A DNA stretch of 64,000 nt from Pycnococcus provasolii (lineage: Eukaryota; Chlorophyta; Pseudoscourfieldiophyceae; Pseudoscourfieldiales; Pycnococcaceae), in contig OW568872.1 of assembly GCA_938743325.2 (NCBI GenBank), positions 248,001 to 312,000 of the forward strand, in the 5' to 3' direction. Below, piece after piece: positions 29,155 to 42,000 of this stretch. Each line of letters starts with the position of its first letter. Within the stretch, counting starts at the first letter, position 1. The notes under the pieces are model-generated. The model was given only the letters and a program-made list of their open reading frames with translations, was not told the origin of the DNA and searched no databases. Position numbers and translations under genes: made by a program.

Positions 29155-30122
29155 GGCTGAGGTGAACCCGCGTGATTTCTACACCATGAGCAGCGCTGGT
29201 GTGACTCACTTCGTCGACGGCAGCGCGGACTTCACGCCGCTCGACCAGTTTGAGCGCGAGTACCACCTTGTTCAACCAAGTGTCCACGCTCGGCGTATTC
29301 AGGCACTACCGCAAGTGGAAGGGATTTAGCACGTGGAAGAGGCATGTGCGGCACAAGAAGACGCGGCTGTGTCGTGCTGCGCTGCAGAAGAAGCTTTTCC
29401 TTCTCACCGATACGTTCCAGAGCGCCCTGCTGCACGTACGCGGCATGTGCTACGAGCTCGAGGCGATGCGCTTGCACGACGTTCAGTCGGGACAGCTGTA
29501 CACGCTCGAGATGTTCAACGCGGCGCAAGAGGCGCAGAAGATCAAGGCGACGGAGCATCTCGCAAGCTTCTCTGCCGAAACGGCAGATACCGTCAAGGTG
29601 GCGTGCGAGACGGCGCTCGCGCTGCTCGAGGAGCGCCTTGTGGGACAACGTGGCGGAACGTCCGTCGAACACGAGGAAGAGGCGCTGAACGCCGATCGAA
29701 AGGGCGGTAATCGCATGGCGGCGATGATGAAGACCTCGCGCGCCAGCAGGCGACAGGACTTGCCGATGAAGACGAGGGAGCCAAGTTCTCGTACGCAATC
29801 ACCGCGGCAAGGCGCTCGGAGCAACGGCGCCTGCTCAACTTCATCCGCCTTGCAGACTACATGGTGTCCGACGCGCTGCACATTCTCGTGGTGGAGAGTG
29901 TCGGCGACATGCTTGCCATCACCCAGCGCGACATGAATATCCTACCACCGAGCCACATGGTCATGCCTGCCGACAGCGAGGACGCGGACCAGGTCAAGCA
30001 TCATGGTGACGACAAACCTCCGGTAATCGAGGTGGACATCACATTAACCGAAGATATGTTGACGCTCGAATTCGCGCCGGACGTTGTCGGATTCGACGCT
30101 GGCGTGGAGAGTGCCGTGGATG
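29147..30122 (+). pseudogene. Axonemal dynein heavy-chain tail fragment, forward piece
   Basis: The plus strand continues the dynein tail: NPRDFYTMSSAGVTHFVDGS, FTPLDQFEREYHLV, FRHYRKWKGFSTWKRHVRHK, LLHVRGMCYELEAMRLHDVQ and GQLYTLEMFNAAQ. After a frame change near 29720 it reads AKFSYAITAARRSEQRRLLN, FIRLADYMVSDALHILVVES and EVDITLTEDMLTLEFAPD. These match the order in axonemal dynein heavy chains, which drive flagellar bending, so the organism or a close ancestor is flagellate. The motor domain is absent. The first part also changes frame near 29250. At about 30120 the frame passes directly into ACC sequence. Confidence 0.75.
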
Positions 30123-31800
30123 GATATATCTGCAGACGACGTCGCTTTGCCTTCTCTGTGAATGCGCAGGCTGGCGATGTGAAGGCGATGCCTGATCTGA
30201 TGGTTCGCGCGTGTGAGCCAGTGATGGGTGTCAGGCTCGGGCTCGACCGCGTAGCTGCGAAGCTGCTTGAAGAAAAAGGCTTGAAAGAGAAGGATGTGCG
30301 CGTGATGCCGAGCCGCGCACATGAGGCTTGTTTTGTGGAGTACAAAGACAAGGGTCTAAAGACGGTTGTTGTTCGTGGCATCGTGCGTGCTCATGTGGAT
30401 ATGCAGGTTCGTGAGATTGTCGAAGATATTGTGAAGCCGCTGCTGGAGGAGATTGATGACGGGAGTGTGGATACGAGCCATGTTTGTCTGAAAGTGCTTG
30501 GAGGCAGCGAAGGGCTGAACGCCAAGGCGCTGGCTCATGATGTTGAAGTGGCGGTTGCTCAGAGCCTCGTGCCATCGCTGCTGCTCCATCGCGTTGGATG
30601 CGTCGGCGTGACTTTGGAGATTGGTGACACCGTTTGCGTGGACGTCGCGACGCCGTCTGGGTTTGGCGTGGCTCAGGTGAGCGTTGTGGATGAATTGCCG
30701 TCTCCATTTCCGTCTCTCGAGACCGCTGACGTGCGACGTCGAGCGGCAGCTCGCAAGGCTGGTGGATTCTTGATTTCAGACGCCGTAGAACTTCTGCAAC
30801 TCGCGAGTGATGGATGTGATGTGACAGATGTTGAGGAGTTTGTGCTGAGCGAGGAGGGATCGCTTGTTCCGGTGTCATCGCCACAAGCTCACAAGGAGGC
30901 TGTGGGCATGCGCGTTTACTCGCTGAAATTGAACGGATGTTCTGTGCTGATTGTTGGTAACGATCTTACGCACCGCGTCGCGTCGATGGGCGTGAAGGAG
31001 TGCAAGACGTTTGTGGCTGCGTGCGAGCGTGCGGAGAAGATGCAGACGCCTCTGCTCTTCTTGAACGCGTCGAGTGGTGCAAGGCTTGGTGTCGACGAGG
31101 CGATGAAGAAGATGCTGACTTTTGCGGAGGATGGCAAGCTTGTCGCGGGTGGCATGGAGGTAAGCTCGGTCTCGAATCCCAATGCTGACTACGGTGTGCC
31201 CAGTTTGTCTGGATGTGGGGCGACCGCTCGTGCGTACTCGAGGCTCTATGATAAAGGATTCTGTGTGACAATCTGCATTGGCAGGGCGGTCGGCATCGGG
31301 GCCTATCTGGCACGCCTTGGCCGCCGAACGATCCAGGTGGCTCAAACGCCGATCATTTTGACGGGCCAGGCAGCTTTGAATAAGGTTCTTGGGAAAGATG
31401 TGTATGAGTCCAATGCCCAGCTCGGTGGTCCTCAGATCATGCATCAGAATGGAGTCACGCATCTGACTGCGAGCAATTGTTTGGAGGCGATGAGACAGGC
31501 GTGCTGTCGGTGTGATCGCTACCCAGACGGCTACGACGGAGCTTGTGGTACCCGCCGATCCAGGTGACTTCTCTACTAGCGAACGCCGTATTCAGCACCC
31601 TGGATGTTTGTGGCTGCCCGACTCGGCGGCCAAGACGGCGGAGGCGCTCGAGGATATGGGGCGTGAACATCTGCCGATAATCATTCTTTCCAACTGGCGC
31701 GGATTTTCTGGAGGTCTTCGTGATTTGTTCGAAGGTGTGCTACAAGCCGGATCAGGCATCGTTGAGGGCCTCCGCAAGTACCCGGCACCCGTGTTCGCTG
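30123..31800 (+). pseudogene. ACC: Acetyl-CoA carboxylase fragment B (central and carboxyltransferase regions)
   Basis: In frame with the dynein tail from 29861, the sequence becomes multidomain ACC. The central region comes first (GLKTVVVRGIVRAHVDMQVR). The carboxyltransferase follows: CSVLIVGNDLTHRVASMGVK, LLFLNASSGARLGVDEAMKK, CIGRAVGIGAYLARLGRRTI and ALNKVLGKDVYESNAQLGGP, then QIMHQNGVTHLTA. About 100 residues of the family are missing after that. The frame changes near 31510 and continues as TTELVVPADPGDFSTSERRI and NWRGFSGGLRDLFEGVLQAG, which is the acyl-CoA side of the carboxyltransferase. Similarity ends near 31800. Biotin carboxylase and biotinyl domains are absent, so it cannot make malonyl-CoA alone. 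It is clearly a different paralogue from fragment A at 37900. Confidence 0.8.
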
Positions 31801-31811
31801 CGGCCGATTCA

Positions 31812-32085
31812 GGCGCGAGAGACCCGGCATCTCCTTTGAGTTTGTCTATGCGACTTTTGAGTGTTGCGGCGGAAGCCGATGCGCCTGCTACGTCATCCGC
31901 CATCCTCTTCCGAAGTGCCGCCGCTCCCGCGCTTGTAGGCTCGAACGGCAGCTGCTCGTACGCATCCGTGACACGCGCGATGGTTTCGTTGAGTGGTTGG
32001 AAGAGCGCCTGGATCGCGGAGGCGTCGGCAGTCACCCACTCGCACGCTCGTGCCGACGCAGACGACTCCGCGGCGCGATTCTTTC
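31812..32085 (-). other. Unidentified coiled-coil coding segment
   Basis: Beyond the ACC breakpoint, the minus strand reads as plausible protein: TADASAIQALFQPLNETIAR, then VTDAYEQLPFEPTSAGAAAL and RKRMADDVAGASASAATLKS. It has coiled-coil character. No start or stop context identifies a gene. It could be an exon of yet another displaced gene. Confidence 0.35.
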
Positions 32086-32127
32086 TGTCATCATCATCAT
32101 CATCATCGAACCCAGTCACGCTGCCAG

Positions 32128-32222
32128 TCACGCTGCCAGTCACTCAGCACTCTCTTCATTCTCAACAACAACAACAACAACAACAACACCGCTGCCAGTC
32201 ACTCAGCACTCTCTTCATTCTC

Positions 32223-32283
<61 letters not shown>

Positions 32284-32317
32284 CCGCTGCCAGTCACTCA
32301 GCACTCTCTTCATTCTC

Positions 32318-32348
<31 letters not shown>

Positions 32349-32406
32349 CCGCTGCCAGTCACTCAGCACTCTCTTCATTCTCAACAACAACAACAACAAC
32401 AACAAT
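32128..32406 (+). repeat. Compound (CAA)n minisatellite
   Basis: The unit CTGCCAGTCACTCAGCACTC TCTTCATTCT followed by a (CAA)n run and ACACCG occurs four times. The CAA runs have about 9, 21, 11 and 8 repeats. The array yields poly-Gln, poly-Asn or poly-Thr frames depending on phase, none convincing as a gene. Trinucleotide CGT/GCC repeats follow to 32520. Confidence 0.85.
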
Positions 32407-32520
32407 GGCCATCGCCGTCGTCGTCGTCGCCAAGGCCATCGCCGTCGCCATGGCCATCGCCGTCGCCGTTGCCGTCGCCGTTGCGACGAAGAGACAAATG
32501 CCGCCGCCGCCGCCGCCGCC

Positions 32521-33088
32521 GGAGGATGAGCCGCCGGGGCCGCCACGGGGCAATACAATGGGTGGTGTAATAAAGATGAACGACTCATGTGCAAATCATG
32601 CAATGCAGATTCGTGCTTCTATCTACCAACTAAAACTGCAGAATATGGCAGGTGGCAGGTGCTCACTTTTTGCCAGGTTGGCCAGCCAGGTAGGACCGTA
32701 GTATCCGAACATTAGTACTGTACAGTACAGTATCCATAGTCAGAACTACGGTACAGTACAACACAGGAGTTGGTTGGTGTACATAGTGGTACTACTACTC
32801 TCATATCCGCTCAATCCATCCTTCCGACTCTCCGAGTCCCACCCTAGAAACCACTACCCGGTAGTAGTGACAAGCCGCGGCCCGATATCAGAGTTGACCA
32901 ATTTTTTTCGAGAGAAATTAATAAAGTTTGAGTGGGAAATATAAAAACTTTACAAATATGAAGCACAGTGTCTGTCAATTTCTTGGTTCCCCCTAAAGGT
33001 GTTCCCCCCTCAGCCCTTCCCCTGCCAGCTCGTCCGTCCCCTCCCTTGCACCTTTCGCCACGCAATCACGCCAGCATCATTGGTAGTG
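32521..33088. other. Non-coding region upstream of the giant LamG gene
   Basis: No gene is seen. Near 32715 there is the palindrome GTACTGTACAGTAC followed by related GTACAG units, and at 32895-32960 an A/T-rich stretch. The last 90 bases before the start at 33089 are C/T-rich as with other genes in this window. Confidence 0.4.
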
Positions 33089-36000
33089 ATGAGTGCGCTC
33101 GTGGTGACCGACCTCGCGGTCTTGCTGGCACCAGCATATGCAAAGGTGAGTGGAGTGGGTGGTGTGCTACCGCGCATGGGTGGTGTGGACAGCAATCAAG
33201 GATGGCGACACGGATGAAGAGGTGCCGAGCGCTCTGGCGCGCGCGCTGCGGAACCTGCTTTCGTGCTTTTTTTTTGTTCTTTCTGTGGGATTCTCAACGA
33301 AACGCGCGCTTCAAAAAGGTTTGCCTCGAAAGGGGAGCGAAATGGCAAACGAGCACGCGACTTGCGCAGGAGATCGCGCAAGGTGATGCGACGACAACAA
33401 CAACAACAACACTAACACAAATACCCTTGCACTCTTCGTTCCCTTTCTAATCCTTCAGGATGAGACGTTGATTCGCTTCGACAGCAAGATGGCGCTGCAT
33501 TGGGACCCCGCCGCGGCGCGGTTCGTGTTCGAGGACGTAGTAGGCGTGCGCGTGTTGACGCGGTGTCAGTTCACAGACCACATGTGGCACCACGCCATGA
33601 GCGAAATGCCGACGATGTTCCTTGAGACGATGACGCCGCTGCTCAGTGACGCACGTATCGTTCCATCTAAGGGCGGTTACCAGACGCGCGGAGGAAAAAT
33701 CCCCGAGTTCAACCGCGTGGCCACTGACCCGTACCAGGTATTCTTTAAGTACGGATACTTTGAACAGGTGAAGAAGTGCCGTGTTCCGGAGGCTGGCTTC
33801 GTCAGCGACAGGTACATGATTGCTATTTCGAACGATGGCGGCCTGACCGCATCGAGCCCTCGTCAGATGGAAGTGGCTGAGATGTCCGTTTCGTACGACG
33901 GAGACACGAAGACGAACCTGACATACGCCATCGAGACGCCAGACGAGTTCACGCTGTCCTTCTGGTTCATGTCAAAGGAAATCGTCGTAGTCCCGTCCAC
34001 GGGCCGTCGCCTGAATCAGTTGCAAAGCACATTCGTGCCAGCTCAGTCAAACTGCATTGAGCAGACGATCATGGAGATGATGCCGGTTGGCACGGCGAAG
34101 GTTGGATTCTATCTGAACTGCACCACACTTTCCTTCTACAACGGTGTCCGCGAGAGGTCTGCCACGGTCTCGATCAAGCGGAAGAGCTGGCATCACGTAA
34201 GCGTGGTGCAAACACGCTTTGGCCCAGGCTTCGTGCGCGTCCGCCTTGACGGCGAGCTTTTCTTCGAGGACGAAATCATTGGCACCGACAGGCCTTCGCT
34301 CGGCGTTGTGGGAGAGAAGTTCAAGGGTCTCATCGACGAGGTCAAAGTATTTAATGAACGCATGTCCGACCCGCTAAACCAAGTTGGCTTCGACCGGGCC
34401 AATGTGAAGCCGGCGAAGCACTGGCGATTCAACATGCTGATGGACGGCGCTCTGTGCGTGAAAGGCGTTTCAGGAACGTGCGCTTTCGAATCGCACACGG
34501 CGCCGTGGGAGGCATCGATAATGTACTCGATCAATAGCAAGCCGCTTGCCATGCAGACGATGAAATCTGCTGGAGGCGAATTCATCGAAGTGGATGGCTA
34601 CAACTTTGCGCCCAGCAATTTCCTCGCATGCTCATTTGGCGTAAGCGCGGATGCATACAGCCACTTGCCTGCCGCATACGTCGGCAGCTCGATGACCTGC
34701 CCGTACCTCGCCACCATCCCGTCTGCCGCCCCCGTTGCAACGAGTCCAGGCGGCCGTCGCAATCTCCTTCAGCAGCGGGGAACGGCGCCGGTGGGAGAGG
34801 CCACGCTTAGCCGCCCAAATGGCGCTAACTATAGCGTGACAGCCTACCCAAGCTACAAATTGAGTCGCTCTCACCCGTCTCTGTCGCCTGGAACATACCT
34901 TGGGCAGACAATTTACTCGACGGAGAGGACTCTACACTGCCTCACGCCGGACGTTGAGCCGCACCTTGGCAACTTCGCAGTGCTGAATGGCCGAACGCTC
35001 ACGAAGGTGCCCTTCGAGCACACCGAGGTGGCAATGGAATGCGATGGCAAGGACGATTTCGCGCTGGCGAACCCTTGCTCGGGTCTGATCAAGGCACACG
35101 AGACTGGCTACTCGTTCTCGGCGTGGATTTATCCGTACGACGCTCCGGTGACTCGCGCCCCGCCTCCGAGCCCGCCGCCTCCGAGCCCGCCGCCTCCGAG
35201 CCCGCCGCCACCACCGCCGCCGAGCCCGCCGCCGAGCCCGCCGCCGAGCCCGCCGCCGCCGGCGAATGTTGGCCGCTCGCGCCGCAACCTGCTCGCGGAT
35301 GGCAGCGACAGCTGGACGTCCGATCCAATGGCGTGTGACGCGTCGGATTCATCGATGTGTGCTGCCAGCTCGCAAATTTCGAACCAGACGGACAACACGT
35401 TCGAGACGTGGGACACATCAGCGAAGAACGGTGATAAGCGCTTCGGAGCGACCCGGCGCACGCTGAAGGGCCATGCCGGTGCCAAGAAGGCGGAGACGAC
35501 TGTGCTCGCTTTCGAGGATCTCACCGGTGCCCACCAGAACTCGGCGCTTTTGATGTACGACGGAGAACGCTTCTTTTACTACGACGACAACATCCTCGAC
35601 GTTTTCTCTGTCACGCGATCGTCACCACCGAACGAGTGGTACTTCGTGCGCGTTTCAGTGAAGCGCAAGTCGCAAGGCGGCGCAGGGTTTGGAACTCTGG
35701 AGGTGAACGGTGAAATGGTGGCGAACTTCACCACAATGTCATTCCCCAAGGCAACGGGAAGTGTCACGGCGTGCGCTGACTACAACCTCGCGGGTGCGGC
35801 AGATTCATACTTCTACGGCCTCGTGGATGAGCTCACGATTTCGAGTGACCCGGACTACACGTACGACTTCATGAAGAAGCACCACCCGCATCCGCCAAGC
35901 CCCGTGCAGTGCTACTACGATTGTGCGCGCCACTACGTGCCTTCGCCGCCGCCACCGCCTGATTCGCCGCCGCCGTCGCCGCCGCCGTCACCGGGGACGA

Positions 36001-39000
36001 CGACGGCCGCTCCGCAGATGGCTGTGGCTGGCCGCCGTGCGATTGACGGTGGCCGACGCAACCTGCTCGGCGGTGGTCAGTACGGAATGGACGATATCAA
36101 GTTTGCGAAGATGCAAGCTTCGGAAGATGGAATCGGTGCATCTATTATTCCATTTGCACCACTCATCTCGTTCCACCCGGACAGCGGTGTGCACGGCACG
36201 GGCATGGTCATGGCTGACGCGTTCTTCTCTCCTGAGCCTTGTATGTCCACAGCACCTTGGATGCCGGCCACCATTCTGAGCATGTCACCGTCCACAGGAA
36301 CGGTCACGGGAGGCACTCCGGTGACGTTGACGGGCTCGAACTTCGCACGCAGCCAGTGGTTTGGCACATCCTTCGATAACGGAAAGACAGCGCTCAAGGC
36401 GACGATCACCGGTAAGATCACGAAGGAGCCGCTGAAGGTGGTTGTGACAACGCAGGGCATGGGCTGCGGCTATGAGAACGTCGTTCAAGCCACGAATGAC
36501 GGCAAATACTTCGGTGACACCCATGCTGGAAACTTTACCTTCACTCCGGAGCGTGCGGGACTGGAACTTGACGTTCTCGATCACTTGACGTTACACGGTC
36601 AGCAAGAGGGCTATAAGACAACAATTAATGTGGGATTGCCAGCCGCTGGTCGAGACATGGTGCCAAACACGGCTCGGACTCTTCCCATGACATTGACGCC
36701 GGCATACGTTACGCCAGTGACAAATGATTGGTTCAAGGTTGGACAGCCGCACACATTCATCTTCTGGATGTTCCTCGACAACATTGCGGGAAGTGCTTCG
36801 GCGCCTATCATCCCGATGGGCGCTTGGAAGATGGTGTCATTCGTGACTGATTCGTTCGATCATGAAGCTACGAATTTTACCGTGTACGTGAACAGCGCAC
36901 CCGCGTCAGCCGCGGAGGAGGCATACTACAAGTCCATGATGCCCACGTTCTTCTTCTATGGAAAGTTGACAACCGAGCTGACGTCCGTGGTAACAACTGG
37001 CATTATTGACGAGGCTTGGTTTTACGGACGTGCGCTGTCTCCGTGCGAGATCACATCTCGGTACTTCACGAGTCGTTATGCAATCGACATGACGAAGGAT
37101 CCCTCCGCGCTAGTTTCAGGCGACGTCAGCATCACACTGGACGAATTCCACATTGGCGCGTGGGTGTACCCGTACAAGCTCAGTGGCAAGCAAATTGTCG
37201 CTTCCACGGAAGGCACGAAGGCTGCCTATTGCGACACCTCAGACTCCTTCCTTACCTTTGGCGTGCAGGATGAGGCTGCGTGGCTCGCCGTCCACGTTGG
37301 ATGCAAGTCCGAACCCTGCCAGTCGTACCGCGAGGCTTACAGCTGGCGCACGCGCCTTTTGCCGCACCGGTGGTCGCACATCTCGGCGACGTACGATGGA
37401 ACGTCGGCGTACTTCTATGTCGACGGCATCCTCTCGGACAAGGTGAACTTCGCCGGTGGCGCGGCACCTCTCACGTCTGTTGGAGGCCCCGTGAAGACGT
37501 CAACGCTCGTGCTCGGGCAGGGCTATCCGAATGGCGCGGGCCTTCCCGGCACGTACGACTTCAACGGTGTCATCTACGACCTGACTATCGAGCAGGGCAC
37601 GCCCGCTGCATACGAGGTGAAGAAGTACGTGCAGTGCCCTCTTCGCGAATACACGAAACGTCTGAGTTTCTCGAGCAGCATCTATGACAACACGACAAAG
37701 GCGTCGTTCGGCAGTGTGAGCGGATTCGAGCCGCTTTTCGTCAACGCCACGAGCGATGCCATCGAAACGGATTTCCATGCGTCCACGTTCAGCGGCGCCG
37801 ATCTCTCCGGCACGAACTCGGGCAAGGTGGGCGACTTCACGGTGACGCGCCGTGGCTACTGCGGCCAAAAGCGCATGCGCGGCGGAGACCCGATCGTCGT
37901 GACGCAGGCGCTTTGCGATTCGACGCCGCCCGTTGGTCTCGATGAGCTGCGCGACCTTCTCGCGGGCAAGTCTGCGTACAAGTCGTCGAGCGGCATTGAG
38001 ATTGCCGCCGGCGACCTCGACGCGCTCGTCGGGTCACCTCTGCTGGCGGTGGACCTTCTCCCACAGCTCTTCGGCGACGACGACACCAAGGTTCGCGAGG
38101 CTGCCATTACTGTTTTCGTGAAGCGCATGTACCGCTCGCACCAGGTGCACGGCGTGGAGATTGACGAGGTTGCCGGCCTGCCGGTGGCGAAGTTCAAGTT
38201 CCAGTACGACACGCCGCCTCTCGAGAGCCCGATGCGATTTGGCATGCTCGCCGTCGCTTCCGTCATGTCCGACTTCGAGGCGAAGATGCCTCAGCTGCTC
38301 GAGAGGTACCAGGAGCTTCAGTCCGACGTCAAGAGCGACGGCGGAAGCGAGCACGGGCCCATCAACGTTCTGCACCTCGCGTGCACGGACGAGAAGGCGA
38401 CGATCGCGGCTGACGACGAGTCGGCTGCGTGCGCCGAGGCCATCTCCGCGTCCGTCAAGTCGATGGGAGAGGCTTGCGGGCTGAAGTACGTGAACGTGAT
38501 TGCCCACGAGTCGAAGCAGCTTCCCCGCTACTACACGTATACCGCGGCGAAGGAGTACGCGGAGGACCCGCTGTACCGCGGATGCCGCCCCACGCTCGCT
38601 CATCTTCTCGAGCTCAGCCGCCTCCAGAACTACGAGCTGACGCGCATCCCCACGTTCAACCGCGACCTTCACATTTACAGCGGCGCCGTCACGGGCGGAT
38701 CTCGGCAGATGCCCCAGCTGCTTCTCAGGCGCATCACGCACTCGAAGGACGTCATGGACGGCGGCCTCGAGCGCATCACGACCAAGGCGCTCGACGGCCT
38801 CGACCTCGCGGTGCTCGACCCGCGCGGCAACACGTGCTCGAGTAGTCGCATCTACGTCAACTCCATCCCCGAGATCGCGGCAGTTGGCGGAAATGCCGCG
38901 GCGACCGCACGCGAGCTGAGCAACCGCATCGCCGACTTCGTGTCGCAGAACGCCGCTCGGCTGCTGAAGCTGAATGTTGACGAGATTGAGTTCAAGGTTC

Positions 39001-42000
39001 GCATCAAGAGCATCGGCGAGGTGGTCCCCGTTCGCCTCATGGCGTCGTCGCTCTCCGGGCAGTGGTTGAAGATGGACATCTTCCGCGAGTACATGAACCC
39101 CGTGACAGGTGCCGCGACGCGATTCTGCACGTACGGAAGCGAGGACGCGTCGCAGCCCGAGGTGTGCTTCCTCGACCCCTACCCGATTCCTGGAAATGTC
39201 GACCGCAAGCGCACCGCGGCGCGTCGCATCGGGTCAACGTACATCTACTACGACTTCCTCGGAATCTTTGAGAAGTCGGTGGTGTCCAGCTGGGTGCAGT
39301 ACCAGAGCGAGCTGAAGGCTGCCGGAGCCGACGTGCCGTCGATGCCCGCCGGACCTCTGTTCACGGCGACCGAGCTCGTGCTCGACGAAGCCACCGGCCA
39401 GCTCACGCCGGTGAAGCGCCAGCCGGGCGAGAACAACGTCGGCATGGTGGCGTGGAAGTGCTCTCTGAAGACGCCCGAGTACCCCGCGGGACGCGAAATT
39501 GTGCTGATCGGAAACGACTGCACGTACCAGAGTGGATCTTTCGGCGTGTCCGAGGATGACGTGTTTGCTGCCGCGAGCAAGTATGCGCGTGAGACGGGCT
39601 TGCCTCGCCTCTACATTTCGTGCAACGCAGGCGCTCGCATTGGCCTCATCGAGGACGTGTACGTCGTTGGCGGAGCTGCGGGCAAGACGCGCCACTACCT
39701 CAGCGACGTGCTCAAACTGTCAAATGTCGACGGACAGGCTGACAAGCTCGCGTCATTTTCGTACCGCGTTCCCATCGCCGTCAAGGCGGCCAGTACCTCC
39801 GACTCTGTGGCGGTAATGATGGAGCTCGACACCGCCGCACTCGTGAGTGCCGGAAAGCTGAGGGCTGACTGCGCAGATCTTCTCGTCACGGACGGCAGCA
39901 ATGGTGCCACGCTTCCCTTCGTGGTGGACTCGTTTCTCGGGTGCAACAACGATAAGACGTTGGTGTTTCCTCGTCTCGGGGCTGGTGCATTGGCGTCCGG
40001 CGCGACGAGGATGCGGGGGAGAAGAGTTTTGAGTAGCCAAATTCTCTCTCTTCTTCTCCTCCTGCTTTTTCTCCCTGAGGCCGCCGCCGTTGCCACATCC
40101 GCCACAGCCGCCATAGCAGCCGGAGCCACCGGGGCCGCCGCGGCCGCAGCCATAGGCACGGGCGCAGTCGTCGCCGCCGTCGCCAAAACCGCAACCGCGA
40201 CAATTAAATCGCTGTTTGGCGAATCTTCGTACGAGAGCATGTTCGAGGCTGCAAATGCCTCGGCATATCGGTCTGTCGACGCAGCTAGCACGCCACCTCC
40301 GCCACTACACGACGCGGGTGCGGCTATCCGCCTTGCCGATCTTCTGCTGTACGAGTCTCTGTTTGCAATTCCCACCGCCGACGCCCCTCTCGTACGCCAT
40401 CTGGCACCCGGCGCGGCAGCGGCGGCCGCAGCCCGCCGTGCGTGCTTAGCGATGCTGCGATGCTGCGACGGCAACGAAGGGCTCGTGCTTCTGCACAATC
40501 GTCTCAATTTACTCCACAGGGATTTGTACGACAAGAGCAGGCAAAGTGAGTCGGAGGCTGAGACATGGAATGCGCTCGTAGTGGATGAGCCGGAGGAGGG
40601 AGCGGCGACGATCACCATCGCAGACAATATCGACGACGATGTGCAGATGACATCCGTAGCCCATGATGCGGAGATTATAGATTGCACGGTGCCTGTGAAG
40701 CCTCACTGCCCTCCTGTTTCAGCTTTGTTTCAGCTTCAAAAGTTACCCGCGGATATTTCTGATATGACGGTGTCGCCCGGCATTCGTGCTTGGATTCCAC
40801 CAGCGGCGAACGCTCCATCGCCATTTCTCGAGAGTGTGACAAAGGCTGATCCGCATGCAACGCCGAGCGCGGAATCTGGACTGCTTCCTTGCGGTTTGAG
40901 GAATCTTGGCTCGACGTGCTACATGAACTGTATCCTCCAGCAGCTCTTTGCCATGTCCGATTTTAGGGCAGCCGTCATGGGTGTCGATCTCCCTCCCGTG
41001 GCCGAGGCTGAGGCTGAGGCGAACGCGGCAGCGACGACTGACGAGGCTGAGGTGAAAAAGCAGGCAGATGCGCGCGTGCTGCGCGAGCTTCAGTTGCTCT
41101 TTCACGAAATGGAGCATACTGCCGCGGTGTACGCGGACACGGAGAGGTTCGTCGATGCATGCCAAGGCGATGCATGCCACGGCGCGCTAAGTCTTGAGCA
41201 TGGAGTCAGGCAGCAGAACGATAGCCAGGAATTCCTCGATCAACTCCTGGATGTGATTGGTCGTGCGCTAGCTGCGGCACGCGGAGCCTCGGGGTCCAGT
41301 GCGACTACGACGCCGTCGCAGGCGGCGCCACGCGGTGGCGAATTGAACGCGCCGTTCGGCGGTGAGCTCGTTTCGTCGACGAGCACGCTTGCGCCCGTCG
41401 CCCAGTTGTCTGGTGCAAAGGCTACACATCTGGTGCGCCCGGATGTTCGCGAGCCGTTCAAGTTCCTTGCGCTGAGCGTGCGAGGTCACCAAAATGTCAC
41501 GGCGAGCTTGGCGGACTTTGTGAAGGGTGACGTTGTCGAAGGCTTTCGCTACGAAGAGCATGGCAACCAGGAACTTACCTCGATCAAGTACACTCGCATT
41601 TCTGTTCTCCCTCGTCGTCTCGTTCTCAATCTAAAAAGGTACGAGTTTGACGTATCGGTAGAGGCCTATGTGAAGGTGCACGATCTGTTCGAGTTCCCGA
41701 TGGAGCTCGACTTGACGGATTACACGACGACTCGCGGTGCATCGTCGTCGTCTTCCCCGGCGAGATACCAGCTGGGTGGCGTGGTGGTCCAAAGCGGGAA
41801 CGAGGCGAGCGGTCACTACTACTCGTTCGTTCTGGACCGAGAAACTGGCCTTTGGACGCGCCGCAATGATCGCGAGGTGACGCCGTTCGACCCGGGTTCA
41901 AACGGCGAGAACTTTCGCACCGAGTGCTTCGGTGGCAAGACTGCTGCCGACGAGGGCGCTACGACCATGCAGGACATCACACGTTCAGCCTACATTCTCT

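Noticed and set aside
31993-32701. Poly-Gln, poly-Asn and poly-Thr frames at the (CAA)n repeat
   Set aside because: All three phases are open because of the repeat, and none has conserved sequence at either side.
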